Assembly (NCBI GenBank): GCA_015956445.1
Contig: WIUZ02000004.1
Location: 1,116,001-1,180,000, forward strand
Length of the DNA: 64,000 nucleotides
Source: Thelephora terrestris
Lineage: Eukaryota; Basidiomycota; Agaricomycetes; Thelephorales; Thelephoraceae
Direction of reading: 5' to 3'
Both the position numbers and the translations under genes were made by a program. Below are positions 27,485 to 38,800 of this stretch, piece after piece. Under the pieces are notes generated by a model. That model did not search any database, was not told where the DNA came from, and saw only the letters and a list, made by a program, of their open reading frames with translations. Within the stretch, counting starts at the first letter, position 1. Each line of letters opens with the position of its first letter.

Positions 27485-27563
27485 CAGCTGTTTTCAAAAC
27501 GATAGACCGTTTTCCGTAGGATACAGCCCCAAATTCTTGTTTACCTTTTGATGGTATTGGGGC
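27485..27563 (+). repeat. Left inverted-repeat arm of the foldback element
   Basis: 79 bp, reverse-complement identical to 27767-27845. The outer end contains the small palindromes CAGCTG and TTTTCAAAA. Confidence 0.85.
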
Positions 27564-27766
27564 ATGGCAACTGGCATCGCGGCACCTGCCGGTTGTACAC
27601 AGGCCTCCAGTAGTTCGTAAATTCCCGCAGTCCCTTTGACTCTTGGTCCTCAGGGTCGCTAACTACCCGTGGTCAATGTCAGGGATGTATTACAATTTTT
27701 CTGGGAGGGTGAGTGAGTTACGTTGAGGGACTTGACCCGGCACTGTGCATCATGCCGGGATGCCGA

Positions 27767-27845
27767 GCCCCAATACCATCAAAAGGTAAACAAGAATTTG
27801 GGGCTGTATCCTACGGAAAACGGTCTATCGTTTTGAAAACAGCTG
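27767..27845 (-). repeat. Right inverted-repeat arm of the foldback element
   Basis: 79 bp, reverse-complement identical to 27485-27563. Confidence 0.85.
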
Positions 27846-29585
27846 TCATTGGATTATACAACATATCGCGGGGCCCGGGGGTAAACTAGTACATACGAGG
27901 AATTATGGATACGTTTCACTGCGATTGCCACCGCATAATCTGGAATCCACTGTTCGCCGCGTGGGACAGGCCAAAATCTGTTGTCAGAGATGTTTGGTGG
28001 AGCCTGCCACATGGGCGGCGAAGGTGCGACGGGGTACAAATGCGGGCCTGGCTCACATTGCGAATTTCCACCTCGCACGTCGTTTCAGTTTCGGTTTGGA
28101 CTCCAACTCCCTCTCAGTCCCTAGTTTTTGTATACTTGTTGACGTACCACACTCCTCCAACCACACATGCATCGGTCTTTGTGCTGTCCTGAGGGGGGGA
28201 GGGTATCGTGCAAATGCGGTGGCATAGATATGGTGGGTGACCTAACACGCTGGTGTAACGGGTGTTTTTTCTCCTCAGTCTTGAGGGTGACGGGCAGCGG
28301 GCAGCAATTGCTATGTTGCCGCCCACGTTGTCGTATGGTGGTTTTTAGCTCTTCCGCCCCACGAACGAGTCCCGGTTCGGGCGTGGGTGTTGCCTATACG
28401 GCCTGCCCCAGACCCGCGGTCATTCAGAGGGGGAGTTCAGTCAGGATGTGAAGCAATCAGAGATAAGAATTTGTAGTTGTGGCTCTGATTGGGCGATGCC
28501 TTGAGGCCGCACCCTTCGAATATGGGCGACCGGCGCCTCGTTATCATGGTGGGGCAGCCTTTTTGTATTGGTTTTGAGGTCCCTATAACGACACGTCCCT
28601 GGAGGATGCGGCGCCCAGGAACACATGAGCTAATCATCGCTTAGCCTTACCTAGTACGTTGCAAATCCACAGATGGCACGTCACAATCGACCTAGAGCAA
28701 AAGGAGTAGAGGGTAGTGCACAAGGCAACTACCTGGGAAGCTACGACCATCGGTATTCAAGCTGTTACGCGGGAACCACGGTGAAAGAAATAAGCGCACC
28801 TATACCTCATCTTTCGGTGGCGATCTCGGGAGTAAATAACTAGATGCAACGATGAGGGGAGTAGGGTCTACGGGGGATCGGCCGGTACACAGATCAGAGT
28901 GGCAGGAGGCGCGAGCCATGCATAATTGCTTTGGGGGATGTTGGTGAGGAACATGAATCACTGAACTAGCGCGTCACCTTCCCAATCACTTTGACCGCCC
29001 GGCTCGCCCCAAGGCATCGCAGTCTCATGGTTGGGTTCACCTTGTCCGATTCCATACTAGTGCAGTTCGTTGCGTCGGCCTTTGTTTTTAGGAAAGGTGT
29101 GGCTGGTGACCGTATCGCCAGCGAATTTTGTTTGCCGTTTGATCGCCTTCATCCGAGATCTTGACCTTCGGTGGGTTTGAAACCTCGCTCTCACGTTAGA
29201 TTCTCGGTCCTTATGGCCACCAGCAACTCATGCTTATGCCATGGGTAAATTTCGCAAGAATTCTGGTGGTGGGAGTGAGTTATGTTGAGGGCACTGGTAC
29301 GACCTCGTGAATGATATCAGGTGTGGACCCTGAGGCTAGGCGCTAAGCAGTGGTCAATTCGCACAGAAGTGAATTACAGCTGTGTAGCCACTTGTTTGTT
29401 TTACATGTATGACTTGTCTACTTTGCGTTTCTGAGTCACCCCCAAATACTGAGCCTATGTGCTTGGGACGGGCGGGTCAATCCTGAAATGACTCACGCCC
29501 ATCGTCATGGGTATATGTAACCGCGATCCTCCAAGCTTCACGCGTACCATTGTTAGCCGCAACACCCTGCACTTCCCCTTCTACG
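27846..29585. other. Gene-poor region upstream of the F-box gene
   Basis: About 1.7 kb without a supported gene. A stretch near 29200-29300 resembles the interior of the foldback element (shared GTGAGTTAYGTTGAGGG and GGTCCT blocks in the same order), perhaps a decayed relative. The last 60 bases hold the proximal promoter of the F-box gene, with an ACGCGT at 29540-29545. Confidence 0.4.
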
Positions 29586-30882
29586 ATGTCTCGACGTCGC
29601 GTATCGAAGAAGGTTCACACCACTGCGATGGCCCCCGTCGTGGAGGCATCGCTTCCAGAAATTGCTCAGACAAGTGCAAGTGAGTTCCCCGTCACTCCGC
29701 GTGGGGGGGCGGGCGGGTGGCGCTAACGCGTCAAAAACAGTCTTTAAACTTCCAGATGAAACCTTCTTGGAGATCCTCTCTTACTTCCCGGTGTTCGCCT
29801 TCCGTTATGACTTCAACTCCTCCGGTCTCCAAGTGGTGTGGGGTCAAACCTTCCTTCCGGGTGAATATGCCCAACGGTTTCACGCGCTCCGAGCTATAAC
29901 CCAAGCGTGCCGCACCCTTCGCCGAAAGTTCTTGTCGTGGTTGTGGGAGAGAGTGGAAGCGTGCGTTGCACCTGGGCGCGCTGCTTGGTATATTTCCCTT
30001 GGGAACAAGCTGGAAAGCAAATGCCACATATTGTTGAAGAATCCCCCATTGGCAACGCACGTTCGGTCAGAAATTATCAGTTCCTTGGTCTTACCACGTC
30101 TCACAAGTTCCCGTCCACAGTGTCATGTCTGTCACCATCACGCGCTACCGAATGGACACTATTCTCCCCGCCTTCGCAAATTGTCTCCATTCCCTGCCAA
30201 ACCTCCACACTTTGGAACTATGCCATGTTCACCACGAGATGTCGACAAAGCTCAAGAGGGTGTTTGAAGGAGTGAAGATACCCTCTATCCGGACCTTTGT
30301 GCTGCCTACAACTGCCCACCACATGCTGGGATCGTGTCCAAATGTCGAGGATGTCACTTGCAATGTAGGCGACGGCAGTCAGATACTTGGTACCATCGCG
30401 TCCAAGTGCCCCAAGGTGGAGAGGATATCAGGCACATGCCCTTCGTCGGCGGTGCTTAAGCGTTAGCAAAGTCCTCCCCCTCATTGAGATTTCGTTCCTC
30501 ACAACCGATCTACCAGGCCTAGCAAAGAAGAATCCCAACATGCGAGAGTTCTCTTTCATCGTACGCAAACGATCCGGGACTCTTCATCGACGACCTGTGG
30601 TGAACTCACTCTTCTCATCTCTAGCGCGGGGGCGCGTCCCCAGACATCTTGTTGCTCGGAAGTTTCAAGAGGTTAGCGGTGATCGAATTTCAGCTCAGAC
30701 TCGCCGTGGGCAAAGACCCCCCTGCTCAACGCATTTCTGCCGCAAAAAAGATTCTGGAGGCTAGCGAATATGATGGAATAAAGGTCGTCAAGTGCAGGGT
30801 CGTCCGCTTCATTCCGCACAAGCATTCTTTTGGCATGCCTCAATATGTAGGAGTGGAGAACTTGGATACCGTTGTTGCTTGA
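29586..30882 (+). CDS. F-box domain protein
   Basis: F-box proteins recruit substrates to SCF ubiquitin ligases through Skp1. Five exons keep frame: 29586-29679, 29741-30065, 30121-30461, 30517-30560 and 30625-30882, giving 353 residues. The basic N-terminus (MSRRRVSKKVH) is followed at about residues 31-45 by the F-box start FKLPDETFLEILSYF. Then come RFHALRAITQACRTLRRKFLSWLWERVEAC and LRR-like stretches such as FANCLHSLPNLHTLELCHV. Two short introns (30462-30516 and 30561-30624) explain apparent frame breaks that would otherwise suggest a pseudogene. The C-terminus ends VGVENLDTVVA. This large agaricomycete F-box group varies fast; the substrate is unknown. It sits alone in a gene-poor stretch. 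Confidence 0.78.
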
Positions 30883-32657
30883 GGCACATCAACTCGCGAA
30901 AACTGGCTCGCGCTTTATAATAACTCGGACGGTCGTGAGTTATGCTTGTTGAGGCCACCCGTAATACCTATTTGATGTTTGCTCTTGTTTTATATTTGAC
31001 TTTGACCAACCTCGCCTCTTATGCCGCGTGTGCTCGTTAATGTGGCAGTGGATCCCCAGCAGACGAACAAATTATCCTTCTTATTCCCTCCCTCCACGCC
31101 GTGTTTTTATCGCACGTAGCTAGGCACCTCTTATCCTGGTTCTTGAAGGTCTCCGGGCGAATATTTATGCATATGTTCGACTTGAGGATGGTCATTTCCT
31201 GAGATCTACTAGGCCCCTCTCGCCAGAAGTGTGACTGAATCAACCCCCTCCCGATGATCGTCAGGGACGAATTCGACCGGATGGGCATTATCAAAGGGGT
31301 ATAATCGAATGCAATTTTGACAGTGGCATGCGGCGGGAATTTACCTCTTCAGGAGAGACATCTGTGGCGGTGCCGTCCTCGAAGATGATGCGGGCGGCGT
31401 GCGGGTAATTCGAGACGTCGTAATAGACCCCAGAAAGAAGAAGGTTCCACGAGGTGGGTAACCTGTGGCGTAGTGAAGAACGGGGTGTCGGGGTCGCTGG
31501 GGGTGAGAGAAATGCGGTGGCTCAGGCCCGGGAGATTGGAGTCCAGTGAGCCCATGGGAAGTGGGGAGAGCGATTAACCAGTACGCACAGTGCGGCTTCG
31601 ATAGTATGGGGAATGGAGAGGCCGGGATGAATGGCGCGTGTTTTGACTGAGTGGGGAAACTGGAAAGGGAAGGCTGGGGTGAGTGACCCGTGCTTTGACT
31701 AGTATACGAAGGTTGCACTATGCGACTGCATTGTAGAGTGAGGAACTAGGCTTTTGGAGGGGAGGAGGGCCCGGTCCCGGACCAGCGGCGACCGCCGCAA
31801 ATAACGCCCAAGTAAACGTCTAGCGGGCAACAAACAGGATACGAATCCAGCATGGACAATGAATTACAACCGGGGAGCCTTAGCTCATTAACGTTATTAA
31901 CACTGAACGTTGAACAGACGACTATAACGTACTTCATCGTAATGCACGGTTCAGCTCGGCCAACGCTGAATCGAAGCGTTACAAGCCAAATTAGACTTTT
32001 TACGACTTGCTGATGCCAAAGCACAGCGACGGTGGGCGGCGCCGAGGATATAACAAGCGCGACAGGAAACCAATAGCAGTTGTGAGACGCGACGCTGTGA
32101 AACCCAGATGAAAAACCTTCCGGTTCCTGGTCACGCATAAGGCGGTGGTGTTGGGAGGGATTTCGTATACAGATGCCACGGTTGCATGTTTATTGCAGTG
32201 CAACAGACTTAGGCCGCTTGAGTTATGAACCGCCTTCGAGCTCGAGAGGCTTAAGTTGACTGTGGCAGAAAAGCACTTTTTAATTTAGCAGTCACGTCAT
32301 AGAGCGGCTAGTATTCAAGAGGTTGTGCTTTGTTAAATGTTCCTGTGGGGCAGTGCCTTACGGCCTCATTTGTGACGTTCATGATATGTCAGATTCAAGA
32401 GAGTCATAGAAGTCTACAGGACATGGACAAAAAACGAGGGGGAAACAAGCGAACGACGAAGACGTGTTTTGACAAGAGACAATGCGAACGACGATAATGA
32501 AAACCCTTCTACCGACGCGTGAACATCAGGCAGTCTAACCCCAAACTTCACACTGGGAACACTAGGACTATGGATACAACGAAAGCGCGAGACAACAAAC
32601 TGTAGACGTGATATATAGGTCCGTACGATGAGATGAAAGCGTCATCCTCCGTCCGCA
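30883..32657. other. Gene-poor region between the F-box and DUF6534 genes
   Basis: About 1.8 kb. On the minus strand around 31340-31462 one frame encodes YYDVSNYPHAARIIFEDGTA, protein-like in composition, but it has no start, no splice signals and no family, so it is not called. No repeat or RNA gene was identified. Confidence 0.45.
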
Positions 32658-34329
32658 TTATGCGACGGTCGCGATTTTGCGCTCATCGTAGGATTCTTGG
32701 TCTTGACCGTTGGCGGACGGGATCCTGTCCATCTGGATGGACTGGGTAATGCCAATGCTGACTTCTGTCTTCCGCCTCATGTTTCCCGAGCCGCTACCCT
32801 GTGTGATTAAGATATCCGGTTCAGTTGGATCGTGCGACGACAGCGGCCAGGAGAGACGTACGGTCACATTAAAACTGTGGACGCCGGTTGAGTTCATCTC
32901 CTCGCGCAAGTTGGCGCGCGAGTTAAGCGTCTGGTGAAGGATGTGTTATTAATGAACTCTTCCATGTGCTTTAGAATGTTCGCACCATCATGAGCGTGTT
33001 ACTGGTGGGGCAAAGTGAGTGGGGAAGGCAAATACAACCTGGGTGGATACTCACGTGTAAATGCGGCCTTGTGGTAAAGCAAAGAAGAAGTGGAGATTGG
33101 TATTGATCCGTGTTGTGAACACGATGACATCGATAATCTGTTCGTGGAAACCGTAAATGTATGATCGTGCGGAAAACGGAAGACCACATACACAGAAGAC
33201 AGCACCAATCGAGGCGGTCTCGATTGCAGTCCGGATCAGACGTTCGATAACGTTGTCTGTCCCTGAAAACTTGGGTGAGCAAATGGCCGCCTGATAGGTA
33301 ATTGCAAAAGACTTACTCTTGAAGCCAGTCTTACTTCTTCGGAGGTAGTAGAAGAGCGACAGTCTGAGAGGTATATGAGAACGGATTATCTGCAGTAGGA
33401 GCTTGACGACGTACGTGACAGCGACATCGACAAAGACAGCAATCGAGATCCAGGAGTTGGCAAGTGGGAGAAGGGCAGCGAAGTGTATAGGACTTGGAAG
33501 ATAATTGATTATGATGATAATCCGATAGGAACGAAACCGCTTACTCAGGGTTGATCGTAGCAAGAATGCCTCCTGCGATACCACAGGCGCCCTGCGCCAG
33601 TGAGAGAGCTGCGAGGCCAAGGAAAAGCAGCCAGGAGTGTGATAAACCCTTGATCCGGTAAGCCAGGAAGATCTGGATAGGTACAGACGCACTACAGGCA
33701 AGGCGTTCGTTGAGAAAGATGCGGGAACGAAGGATCATTGGCAACTTACAGGCACTAAAGATCCGGGAATCGGAGGAAAAAAACATCAATACGGGGGATG
33801 ATCAAGTCCGAACGGTCACGCTTACGACTGTGGGCGCGAAATCAGTAAGATTTTGGAAATAGGTGAGTTCGAATCGAAATTACGTACTGAATATGGGGGT
33901 GGTCGGGTATGGCCTGTCAGGTGTCGGATCGCATGAGGACTAACTTGATGAGGGCACAACAGACTTACCAGGGGAGATGGACGAAGACCTCGGGCTTTCC
34001 GAAGTTCGGCACCACGAAATCCCATAACATATACGTGGCGGCGGCCGTGTGGAAGGTGTCCAAGAAGACGACCCACGCGACGAGGAGCCTGGGGATACTT
34101 GTGAGTTTTTCCCCACCGATGTCAAGATAGCGCGCGTACCGGGTATACCATGGGTCCTTGTACCCCGAGGTGTAGTAGTTGTACCACTGAATGACACACG
34201 TTCCGTACACGGCACCCTGTTGATGAAAGTGTAAACCGGGTGCGGGAAATGAACGAAACGGAGGGTGAATACGTTGAAGACCACGGCCAGAACGATAGGG
34301 CCGAGGATGAGACCAAGATCCATATCCAT
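32658..34329 (-). CDS. DUF6534 integral membrane protein
   Basis: Member of a large uncharacterised family of multi-helix membrane proteins expanded in Agaricomycetes. The start MDMDLGLILGPIVLAVVFN is at 34327-34329. The first intron joins FN to GAVYGTCVIQWYNYYTSGYKD, the usual helix 1-2 pattern. Hydrophobic segments follow: LLVAWVVFLDTFHTAAATYML, SWLLFLGLAALSLAQGACGIAGG and SWISIAVFVDVAVTYVVKLLLQ. The family hallmark near the end is intact: RLIRTAIETASIGAVFCV, then TNLHFFFALPQGRIYTNTLMTLNSR. A hydrophilic C-terminal tail ends ERKIATVA. Several introns of about 50-70 nt interrupt the gene. About six to seven helices are expected, in the plasma or an internal membrane. Role unknown; the organisation resembles receptors but no ligand is known. 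Confidence 0.88.
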
Positions 34330-35850
34330 GATATCTAGCGATGCGATGAGAGACGGAACGGGATGAGATGTGGTTATTCAGTGACAGTGGGTGAAGTGGA
34401 TGAAGGGACCGAGGAAAACAAAGGGGGAGCGGGTCGAGTATTTGTAGTCGCCGAGCTGTTTGAATTGGAGGATAGGTGCCGTTAGGCTCCCAACGCCAAA
34501 GATGCGAATATCGATTATGGAATCAATTCCACCCAAGCGGCTGCCTTCGGAGTTTATGAAGCGGTGGGTCTGGAAATCTGCCAAAGATAGTTCCAGGAAC
34601 ACGCCTTGCTCAGTCTGGTTCCCATTTCTAGCGAATTTGCGGCTCGCATGGGCTGGCTGGATGAGGAGGAGACATTGTCTTTCGATCGCTTCCTCTTCAA
34701 GCACAATGCACATCGCAGAACTCTCTCTCCCTTTTTCGATCATCGTCTTGTTCCCGATTAGGCAACTCCAAGCTTCCTGCTCAGCCTCCCGAACAAGCGA
34801 CCATCCCTATGTGGCCGTACCTTTGTTGTCCCTCACTCCTACTGTTTACTACGCCTCACGTCACTCGAAGCTGGGATGGCCCTCGTAATACTTCATTTAT
34901 CCTCACTCGGTCTCGCGGAAGCACCAGCTCTCGCTGTGCGTCATATACACACTACCGTATGTCGAGTGTTCCGTGTTCCAGCGGCAACGGGGGCATTCTT
35001 CGTCACCTGATCCTTCTTCAGTTTTGAGGCGCGCTGTTCCTCACCCCATCATGGAAACGTTCTCCGCTGACGGAATGGGCGACCAACGTTGACTGTAGCT
35101 AAGAAGCAACCCATGAGACCATGTTTGGCTAGAGTGGACTCAGCTAACGCTCGCCCATGCCTCCGCTCCCGTCGCGAGGCATCCTAAGGGCGGGGGAACG
35201 TGCGAGGTGTCTCACAGTCTAGTTCGTGAACTTGGTCTAGGCCTCTCACTAGCGTGAGCTCTTCTCCAGTTGCTGCCCTTGTCGATTGCGATGCCAGTGG
35301 GAGGAGTCCGCATCACAGGCTCTGTGGATAGCCGTTATCTAAATTCCCTTTGATCCACGAGCGGTAGCTTCAAGGAATAGCATCTGGCCACCATATTGAT
35401 CCCCGTACAATGCGAAAACCTGATGCGGATGAAAGCAGGAGTTTAACATCGCGTATTCGATGTACGTGTAAGCAATTGCGCCACCAAGCAATAAGGAGTC
35501 TTCGAATCCCCTTAAAGATCCCGCATTGTAGTCCGTCCCGGATGATGGAAATTCAAGTTTTGCGTAGAGCAAGATTTTCACCATCAGGCCTACTCATGTC
35601 TACATCAAACCCCAAATCAACGTTCCTCGTCTTGTTGCTATATCAGAATCAACGACTGATTCGCGTTGTTCATCGTAAGCATTCTCGCTCTTCGAGGTAT
35701 TCAACACAACAGATCCCCATATAGCAGACCCACACAGTCGAGTTGCACACCAAAACCAGGAAGCTTCTCACATCATCTCGGCTGCACATCCCCGTTCTAC
35801 TCCACACGGTCTGCTCGCTCTACCTTGACAATTCCTCGTCCAAAACGGAT
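34330..35850. other. Gene-poor region between the DUF6534 and separase genes
   Basis: About 1.5 kb. Minus-strand frames at 34378-34743 (121 codons) and 35339-35584 (81 codons) have start codons and protein-like stretches, but no family and no consistent neighbouring exons. They are noted, not called. The region includes the promoter of the DUF6534 gene. Confidence 0.4.
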
Positions 35851-38800
35851 CTACAGATAGAATGGGATGCCGTACACTACTGGAGCGGCGCCCGTGAGAT
35901 ACTTGAGTTTACACGAATCTCTTGACTGTGCAACCGCGGCCACGACGGAGATTTCACTTGCATCATTCCAACGATCGGCGTCCGTTCTCGTCACCCTCAG
36001 TTTGTCGAATGTCGATTGGGCGAACTTGTCGATGTCGCGATCTGTTACATCCCAGATGTTGGCAACCAGTGTGGGACTATACCATCCATCAGATACTGCA
36101 GTAGAACGCTGGGAATGTACGCTTACCATCCGGCCACCATATAATTGTACGGCGTCCCGACACGGTCAAATTCTCCCATGTCCCTCATGGCGCCAGAAGA
36201 ACATCCCCAGAGCATCGTGGCCGCACAACGGGGCAAGTTTCTGATCTTGTGTGAGCGAATGTACTGTTCGCCGCCGCCGTGCCCAAAATATCTAGTTCAG
36301 CGGTCAGCTTTGTCCGATGAGGGGACGAAAAGGCGACCCACAACACGAGATCCTGGGTCTGGAGAGCATTTAGGAATTGTTGCTCGCTTGGTGCTTGAGA
36401 CGTCAGCCCTCTCCAGCCCACCCCCTTCATTTCTTTCAACCAATCCTTGAACCTGCCTTCAGTACCTTGTAGATCGCCAGCGGGGTTCAGCACATAAAAC
36501 GTCTTCCGGGGATCTACACGAGCCCGGTCGGCGCCCGGGCCCTTGTCTCTCTCGTCGCGGTCGCGATCCGCCAGGTCGAGCCTGTCCAACAAGAATATCA
36601 TGTCCGGGATCCTGCTTATGCTTTCCCCCCGTAGGATGGGCATGGATTCCCAGGGTAGGCCCTGGATGTTCTTATCCAGAATCAGGAACATGTGGTTGTC
36701 GGGTATCAGCTTAATTAAACCCTGCGAAGACGCCGCTAGCTCTTCCAGCGCCGTACGAAGGTCGATGGTGACCTGGTCGATATCCACTTCCGCGATCGCG
36801 ACGGAAACCCCGCTGAACTGGTACAAATCCAGGACAAAGTAAACGAGGTCCTCCAGCTCCTCCGACCGACACTTTGGAGAGAGGGAGATGAAGCATTCCA
36901 GCAGGGAATCATCGAGTTTGACGGCGTTTAACTGCTTCTTGTCCATTGAAACCAACGCGCGTTGGAACAAGCCTTCTAGACGCGCACGGAAGTTCGATAA
37001 GACCTCCTTCGGAATATCCACCGCTGGGGAGAGGATCGTCTGGTAATCCGTGAGACACAGGTTCAATCAGCCAAAAACCCCAAGAGTTACCTTGAACGCC
37101 CCGAACCAACAGAACTCGATGTTATCCAGCAATTCACGAAGCCGAGTGTCCAACTTGGTTCGTTCGGCCCACCAATTGCATCTCTGTCGTCGATCGGTTT
37201 TTGTGACCTGTTCCGCCGACCTCGTCGTCTCGTCACTGAGGCGGATAATCTCCGAAAACTCGCCTAGTGCGCCTTGGAATGTGATGGCTTCTTCCTCTCC
37301 CTCCCTCCGTCCTTCCAGGGGTATGCTGAACAACAGCGGCTGGCGGTGAGGACGTTGTCTAGACACGAAAAGCGTTCTGTGGTCCTCAGAGACACTGATA
37401 GTGACGACAGTCCAGTTGTGCGGGAGCCGTTCCACAATGCTCCGAGAAAGGAGTTCCGGGTCGAATTTTGCGGTGGAGTGATTGTCATTCACTCCTTTCC
37501 AGTAGTCTCGATGCTCCTCGTCGAAATCTGGCTCGCCCTTATTCACTTGGAGTTTTGCGGGGATTGGTGGGGGCAAGGCGGAGCCATTCGGGCTCAGAAT
37601 CGGCCACACCAGATCGTCGTGGGAAGCGTCAGGGAACTTTGACTTTATCGCTTCCAGCATCTCCCTTCCCAGCGTAATGGCGGAAGAAGCATCTAGTGCT
37701 TCAGTGAGCACCTCCTATGGATGGCACAAAATTTAAGCGTACCAAGCAGGCGGGAAGCCACAACTGGTCCATCAACTCCGCCTTTCCCCAATGACCCTTG
37801 GAACGTTCTGATGAGAGCCAATGATAAAGCCGCTTCCCGAACCTGGAAGACGTGCCCGCGTCTTGCAATCAATGACAAGTCCGACAAGAAAAGTTTTTCC
37901 GCGTTCTGGAGGAGTCCAAGAATCTCGAGCATGCTGGAACTCAGCGGAGAAGTGGCTTCCCCGACCATCCCCAGAGGTAGGGAGAGCACTGCCGGACACA
38001 TTTGAGAATCGGGCAGCCCCGAACTTTGCGCAAACTACGCACCAGATTCTGCCAAGGAAGAAAGGAACATATCCGCCGTGAATCGAGAGTACGCGTCGCT
38101 GAGGGTTAGTTTGGCGAGGAGACCATTCTCGGCGACCTGGGGCTCAGTCGAAGTCTGGAGAGCCATGTACTTGCCCAACAGCGCCTTGGACTCTTCTGTT
38201 GACCCTTCATCTTTTGACAACAAAACTACGCGAGGGTCTCAACGAGCGTAACGGGCCAGAGCGGAAGGAAAGCTTACTTTGCTGTCTTAGAACTGATGCC
38301 AAAAGGAAAGGAAGAACAGCATCTCCACCCTCGATAGCCTTGGAAATCCTACGCGTAGCGACGTCCGACTTCCGTTGGCTGTCATGATTCAGTGTAAGAG
38401 AAGGACTATCAGGACGAGGTCCGACGTCCGACCTTGTAGGCGACCCATCCATCGCAGCGAAAAGTGTTTGCAGCTCGTTGAGCATCCCAATGCTCTGCTC
38501 ATACAATTCCTGTGCGGCTTCGGGGTTTGCGTCCCGCATGTCGTAATCGGCACGCAGGCGCTTGAGATCGGCGACGCCGGCGAGGGCTCTGGCGTCCACA
38601 AATTCCATCGCCTGCATGAGGCATTCCCTCCCCTCGTCGAGTCGGTTTGTATGCAGGTATATCTCGCCCTTCCTGGCGAGGGCACGGCTGACCATTGTTG
38701 GTGTGTTTATCGCGTCCGCGAGGTCTTGAGCCTGCTGTGCGAAGTACTCGGCTTCTCGAGCGGAGCCGCGGGCAAAGTAAGACTGTGCGAGAGCGAATAA

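Larger units (their letters stand above)
27485..27845. mobile_element. Foldback/MITE-like element with 79-bp perfect inverted repeats
   Basis: Two arms, 27485-27563 and 27767-27845, are perfect inverted copies of each other over 79 bp. Each begins CAGCTGTTTTCAAAACG at the outer end and finishes ...GGTATTGGGGC at the inner end. The similarity continues imperfectly into the spacer (GGCATGGCAACTGGCATC on the left against the inverted right side). The 203-bp spacer has no coding frame. Size, long terminal inverted repeats and lack of coding capacity fit a miniature inverted-repeat or foldback element. No clear target-site duplication was found at the flanks, so superfamily and exact ends are open. 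Perfect identity of the arms suggests recent insertion, or arm homogenisation by gene conversion. Confidence 0.72.

Noticed and set aside
30466-30620. Frameshift or pseudogene in the F-box gene
   Set aside because: Two canonical short introns restore a single continuous frame.
34378-34743. Minus-strand frame of 121 codons
   Set aside because: No family, no coherent domain, and an overlapping plus-strand frame of similar size; probably chance.
35339-35584. Minus-strand frame of 81 codons ending near GSKGI
   Set aside because: Protein-like in places, but no exon joins or family; upstream frames carry stops.
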